Of a stretch of DNA of 64,000 nt, positions 60,817-64,000 are shown piece by piece. The notes below the pieces were generated by a model. That model was not told the origin of the DNA and ran no database searches. It saw only the letters and a program-made list of their open reading frames with translations. Numbering within the stretch: position 1 is the stretch's first letter; every line of letters starts with the position of its first letter. The stretch is taken from NCBI GenBank assembly GCA_963776565.1, contig CAVZNF010000015.1:248001-312000 (forward strand), written 5' to 3'. Source of the DNA: GMQP-bins7 sp963776565. Lineage in GTDB: Bacteria > Actinomycetota > Thermoleophilia > Gaiellales > Gaiellaceae. Position numbers and translations under genes: made by a program.

Positions 60817-63196
60817 CCAGGAACCTCACGTCCTTGGCGTTCTGCTCGATGAAGAGCCGGCGAGGCTCGACCTGATCGCCCATGAGTGTCGAGAACACGC
60901 GATCTGCTGCTGCCGCATCCTCGACTTCGACGCGGATGAGCAGTCGCTTCGTCGGATCCATCGTGGTCTCCCAGAGCTGCTCCGGGTTCATCTCGCCCAG
61001 ACCCTTGAACCGCGAGATCTGCATGCCCTCCTTGGCGAGATCGAGAGAGCTTCCGCGCAGCGCCTCGAAGGTGTCGGCCTGCGACGACTTGTTGCCGAAG
61101 GCGACCGTGAACGGCGGGAGACCGACGATCTCCCCGGCCTTCGCGTACGCGCGCTGGACGGCGCCGTACGTCGCCGAGCTGAGCATCGCCGTCGGCAGTT
61201 CGACGCGGTGAGCGGTGCTGGTCTCCGTCTCCACGACCCGCACGTGCAGGACGTCGTCGATCTCTTCCTCGACCGTGAGCTCGTAGCCGTTCGGCGGGAT
61301 CGAGGCGATCAGCGCGGCGGCGTCGGGCGGGCCGGCGCTCGCCGCTTCGACGAGACCGTGCGAGATCGCGAAGCGGGCAGCCGGGCCGAACTCGGCCTCG
61401 AGCTTGGCGGCCCATGCATCCAGGTGACCAACGTCCCGGACGAGGCGCGTCCAGCGTGCCTCGGTGAGCGCCGTCTCGCGCTCGTCCCGGGCAGTCACGG
61501 TCATGTCCTTCACGCGCTCGCGCACGAGGAGGTCCTCGAGCTGTGCGTCCTTCTCGAAGTACATGCCCCTTCCCCCGAGCTTCACGTGGTAGAGGGGTGG
61601 AACGGCGATGTACACGTGACCGCGCTCGAAGAGCTCGGGCATCGTCCGATAGAGGAAGGTGAGAATGAGCGTGCGGATGTGCGCTCCGTCGACATCCGCG
61701 TCCGTCATCACGATGACGCGGCCATAGCGCAGATTGGCGATGTCGAACTCGTCGCCGAAGCCCGTTCCGATCGCCGTGATCATCGCCTGGATCTCGGTGT
61801 TCGAGAGCACCTTGTTGATGCGGTTCTTCTCGGAGTTGATGATCTTCCCGCGCAGCGGCAGGATCGCTTGCGTCATGCGGTCGCGCGCCTGTTTGGCGGA
61901 ACCGCCGGCGGAGTCGCCCTCGACGATGAAGAGCTCTGCGGAATCCGGGTCCTTGATCGTGCAGTCGGCGAGCTTGCCCGGAAGCGATGCGTTCTCGAGC
62001 GCGCTCTTTCGCCGTGTCAACTCACGTGCTTTCCGAGCCGCCTGGCGGGCATTGCGCGCCGCAATCGCCTTGGAGACGATCTGACGAGCCTCGGTCTTGT
62101 TTTCCTCCAGGAACTCCGCGAGTTGCTGATTGACGATCTTCTCGACCAGCCCTGCGATTCCCGGGTTTCCGAGCTTGGTCTTCGTCTGACCCTCGAACTG
62201 CGGGTTCCGGAGCTTCACGGAGATGACGGCAGCCAGTCCTTCGCGCGCGTCCTCGCCCTCGAGGTTGTCGTCGCGCTCCTTGAGGAGTCCCTCCTGGCGC
62301 GCGTACTGGTTGAGCGTACGAGTCAGAGCAGCACGAAAGCCCTGCAAGTGCGCGCCACCCTCGGTGGTGTTGATGTTGTTCGCGAACGAGAAGACGGACT
62401 CGACGTACGAGTTGTTCCACTGCATCGCGACCTCGAGAGCTCCCTCGTCGCTCTCGCCCTCGAAGTAGACGATGTGCTTGTGCACGGGGTCCTTCGCCTC
62501 GTTGACATGCGCAACGAAGTCCCGGATCCCGCCCTCGTAGAAGAACTCGTCGGTCCGGCCGCCGGCGCGCTCGTCGCGAAGCACGATCCGCAACCCGCGG
62601 GTGAGAAACGCGGTCTCGCGCAGGCGTTGGAGAAGCGTGGCGGCGTCGAAGTCGGTCTCCTCGAACACCTCCGAGTCGGGCAGGAAGGAGATGATCGTCC
62701 CGGACTCGTCCTTCGGAGCCACGCCGACTGTCTCCATGTCTCCTGTGGGCTCGCCGCGGGCGAACTCCTGCCGGTACACCTTGCCGTCGCGTCGCACCTC
62801 GGCGACGAGCCACTCGGAGAGGGCGTTGACGACCGAGACGCCGACTCCGTGCAGGCCGCCCGAGACCTTGTAGCCATCGCCCCCGAACTTCCCGCCCGCG
62901 TGGAGCTTCGTCAAAACCACCGTCAGTGCAGGGAGTCCTTGCTCAGCGATCACGTCCACCGGGATCCCCGCGCCGGTGTCCCGCACGGTCACGGAGTTGT
63001 CCGGATGGATCGTGACGTCGACGAGATCGTTTCGCCCCGCGAGTGCCTCATCGACGGCGTTGTCGACCACCTCGTAGACGAGGTGATGCAGGCCTCGCGA
63101 GCCCGTCGACCCGATGTACATACCGGGTCGTAGACGGACCGGATCGAGACCCTCGAGGACAGTGATGTCCTTTGCGGTGTACGCTGCTTCGGCCAT
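60809..63196 (-). CDS. gyrB: DNA gyrase subunit B
   Basis: 795 residues from ATG 63196, which follows a T-run; an in-frame ATG at 63220 would add eight residues but lies inside a hairpin. ATPase part: LDPVRLRPGMYIGSTGSRGL, EVVDNAVDEALAG, KVSGGLHGVGVSVVNALSEW. TOPRIM: FIVEGDSAGGSAKQARDR and VIVMTDADVDGAHIRTL. C-terminus RFKGLGEMNPEQLWETTMDP. About 150 residues are inserted within TOPRIM (residues 545-715) compared with the usual actinobacterial form. Stop overlaps gyrA start. Confidence 0.97.
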   Translation of the reverse strand: MAEAAYTAKDITVLEGLDPVRLRPGMYIGSTGSRGLHHLVYEVVDNAVDEALAGRNDLVDVTIHPDNSVTVRDTGAGIPVDVIAEQGLPALTVVLTKLHAGGKFGGDGYKVSGGLHGVGVSVVNALSEWLVAEVRRDGKVYRQEFARGEPTGDMETVGVAPKDESGTIISFLPDSEVFEETDFDAATLLQRLRETAFLTRGLRIVLRDERAGGRTDEFFYEGGIRDFVAHVNEAKDPVHKHIVYFEGESDEGALEVAMQWNNSYVESVFSFANNINTTEGGAHLQGFRAALTRTLNQYARQEGLLKERDDNLEGEDAREGLAAVISVKLRNPQFEGQTKTKLGNPGIAGLVEKIVNQQLAEFLEENKTEARQIVSKAIAARNARQAARKARELTRRKSALENASLPGKLADCTIKDPDSAELFIVEGDSAGGSAKQARDRMTQAILPLRGKIINSEKNRINKVLSNTEIQAMITAIGTGFGDEFDIANLRYGRVIVMTDADVDGAHIRTLILTFLYRTMPELFERGHVYIAVPPLYHVKLGGRGMYFEKDAQLEDLLVRERVKDMTVTARDERETALTEARWTRLVRDVGHLDAWAAKLEAEFGPAARFAISHGLVEAASAGPPDAAALIASIPPNGYELTVEEEIDDVLHVRVVETETSTAHRVELPTAMLSSATYGAVQRAYAKAGEIVGLPPFTVAFGNKSSQADTFEALRGSSLDLAKEGMQISRFKGLGEMNPEQLWETTMDPTKRLLIRVEVEDAAAADRVFSTLMGDQVEPRRLFIEQNAKDVRFLDV

Positions 63197-63197
63197 T

Positions 63198-63230
63198 AAA
63201 AAAGCCCTGCAAATCGCCATATTGCGGGGC
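63198..63230 (-). terminator. intrinsic terminator or leader hairpin before gyrB
   Basis: On the minus strand a 9-bp stem (arms 63230-63222 and 63212-63204, one C-A mismatch) encloses a 9-nt loop and is followed by six T residues at 63203-63198. It lies 12 nt past the DUF721 stop codon and ends 1 nt before the gyrB ATG. The only ribosome-site candidate for gyrB (AGGG at 63208-63205) lies in the 3' arm, so the hairpin could also hide it. Confidence 0.6.
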
Positions 63231-63242
63231 GGGTCAAGTGTA

Positions 63243-63716
63243 TCAGAAGTCGCGGTCGGACCGGGCCTTGACCAGGCTCGCTCGAGCCGCCCTCGCGACG
63301 AGCTCGCGGAGCTCCGGATCGTCGATCTCCGAGGCCGCCGCGGCGGCCTCGGACTCGATCTCGGGAGGCACCGCGATCGGCGGATCGTTCTCGGTCGCGG
63401 CGTCTTCGATGGGCGTCGGCGGCTCTGGAATCGGGCCCACTGCGAACCTCACTGCCGGCGGCGTGGCATCGGCGAGTCGCGCACGCAGTCCGTCGAGGAT
63501 CGCGTCCTGGAGGAGGTCGAGCTCGTGTGCCCAGGTGGACGACGCGACGGCCACGTGCAGCGTCCCGTCCCTGCCGAGCCTGAGCGGCCAGGCCTGTCGC
63601 GCGACCGCCGCGCCGACCGCGGCCGGCCAGGCGGCGGTGATCGCGGCGAGCGGAATCGCATCGCGGCTCCCGCTCCGCGCCAGCTCTCGGTCGATCTCGC
63701 CGCCGATGCGCTCCAT
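63243..63716 (-). CDS. DUF721 / DciA-like protein
   Basis: 157 residues. IPLAAITAAWPAAVGAAVAR, LRLGRDGTLHVAVASSTWAH, ELDLLQDAILDGLRARLADA give the DUF721 core that in many bacteria loads or controls the DnaB helicase (DciA). The last 60 residues are acidic and Pro-rich. ATG 63716 shares a base with the recF stop; a TTG at 63719 is the alternative. Order recF-DUF721-gyrB-gyrA is the actinobacterial origin arrangement. Confidence 0.9.
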   Translation of the reverse strand: MERIGGEIDRELARSGSRDAIPLAAITAAWPAAVGAAVARQAWPLRLGRDGTLHVAVASSTWAHELDLLQDAILDGLRARLADATPPAVRFAVGPIPEPPTPIEDAATENDPPIAVPPEIESEAAAAASEIDDPELRELVARAARASLVKARSDRDF

Positions 63717-64000
63717 CAACGAACCTCGCCCGGGGACACGGCAAGGAGTTGTGCCGGCTCACCAGGAAGCGCCTCGGCCGCCGTCGCGGTGACGACGGTC
63801 TGGGTCGCCCGAGAGATCATGGCTGCGAGTGCTCGCCGGCGTTCACCGTCGAGCTCGGAGAGGACGTCGTCGAGGAGCACGAGCGGCGATGTCCCCAGGC
63901 GGTCTCGCAGCGCGTCGGCCTCTGCCATCACGAGGGAGAGCACCGCGACCCGCTGCTCTCCCTGCGAGCCGAACACGCGAAGGTCTCGGCCGTCCCCTTC
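63716..64000 (-). CDS. recF: DNA replication and repair protein RecF (C-terminal part)
   Basis: The last about 94 residues of RecF; the gene runs off the right edge. RVFGSQGEQRVAVLSLVMAE (signature-like, GSQGxQR) and LVLLDDVLSELDGERRRAL (Walker B plus D-loop) identify the SMC-like ATPase. Functions in recombinational repair at stalled forks. Upstream dnaN and dnaA are expected outside the window. Confidence 0.93.
   Translation of the reverse strand, partial: EGDGRDLRVFGSQGEQRVAVLSLVMAEADALRDRLGTSPLVLLDDVLSELDGERRRALAAMISRATQTVVTATAAEALPGEPAQLLAVSPGEVR

Overview
This is a GC-rich, gene-dense bacterial chromosome segment with almost no long non-coding stretches. Most starts overlap the preceding stop as ATGA, GTGA or TGATG. 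Gene content points to an actinobacterium: a SufBCDSU system with SufU, an A2-type haem-copper oxidase, an ECF42 sigma factor with DGPF partners, and PolX. The end of the window (recF, DUF721, gyrB, gyrA) has the order usually found beside the replication origin, so dnaA/dnaN/oriC probably lie just past base 64000. A deep actinobacterial lineage such as Thermoleophilia is my best guess from gene style; it is inference only.

Layout. 1-9100 (minus): a candidate structured RNA, then an iron-sulfur assembly operon read from sufC down to sufU, with three tandem VOC/glyoxalase genes between sufB and sufD and with LON-domain, msrB, hemolysin-III-like, Rieske and O-methyltransferase genes. 9240-13070 (plus): tatA, tatC, an amidohydrolase, a TPR protein and a di-haem cytochrome c lipoprotein. 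13040-17560 (minus): ctaC, ctaD, a USP-like gene, ctaE and a membrane USP-like gene. 17750-18900 (plus): a CapA-like gene and tRNA-Lys(CUU). 19574-23487 (plus): a UDP-sugar pathway (2-epimerase, 6-dehydrogenase, Gfo/Idh oxidoreductase, hexapeptide acyltransferase). 23484-29889 (minus): a secreted subtilase, a SpoIID-like protein, and the dTDP-rhamnose genes rfbA-C-D-B.

29900-37500: a small membrane protein, a YtxH-like protein, an M23 endopeptidase, two half-size TauE proteins, a secreted Cys-rich protein, a PLP decarboxylase, PolX, a Dpm1-type glycosyltransferase and thioredoxin. 37487-45710: a DUF1998 helicase, two DGPF proteins with an ECF42 sigma factor, a LOG-like protein, a type II NADH dehydrogenase, and LigD as two overlapping genes. 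45840-53957 (mostly minus): accDA, a zinc-ribbon ureohydrolase, a HAD hydrolase, a GNAT enzyme (plus), and a fabZ-H-D-G-F cluster that lacks acpP. 53986-58280: a secreted PGRP-type amidase with FlgD-like modules, and an NfeD-SPFH pair. 58282-64000 (minus): recF (partial), DUF721, gyrB, gyrA.

About 25 genes or gene parts are interrupted by single-base indels, nearly all +1 insertions, many in GG/GGG or CC/CCC runs. In each case the downstream frame continues the same protein family, so these are most likely sequence or assembly errors and not pseudogenes. For these genes I give the full reconstructed extent and the site of the shift. No CRISPR array, insertion sequence, prophage or rRNA gene was seen.
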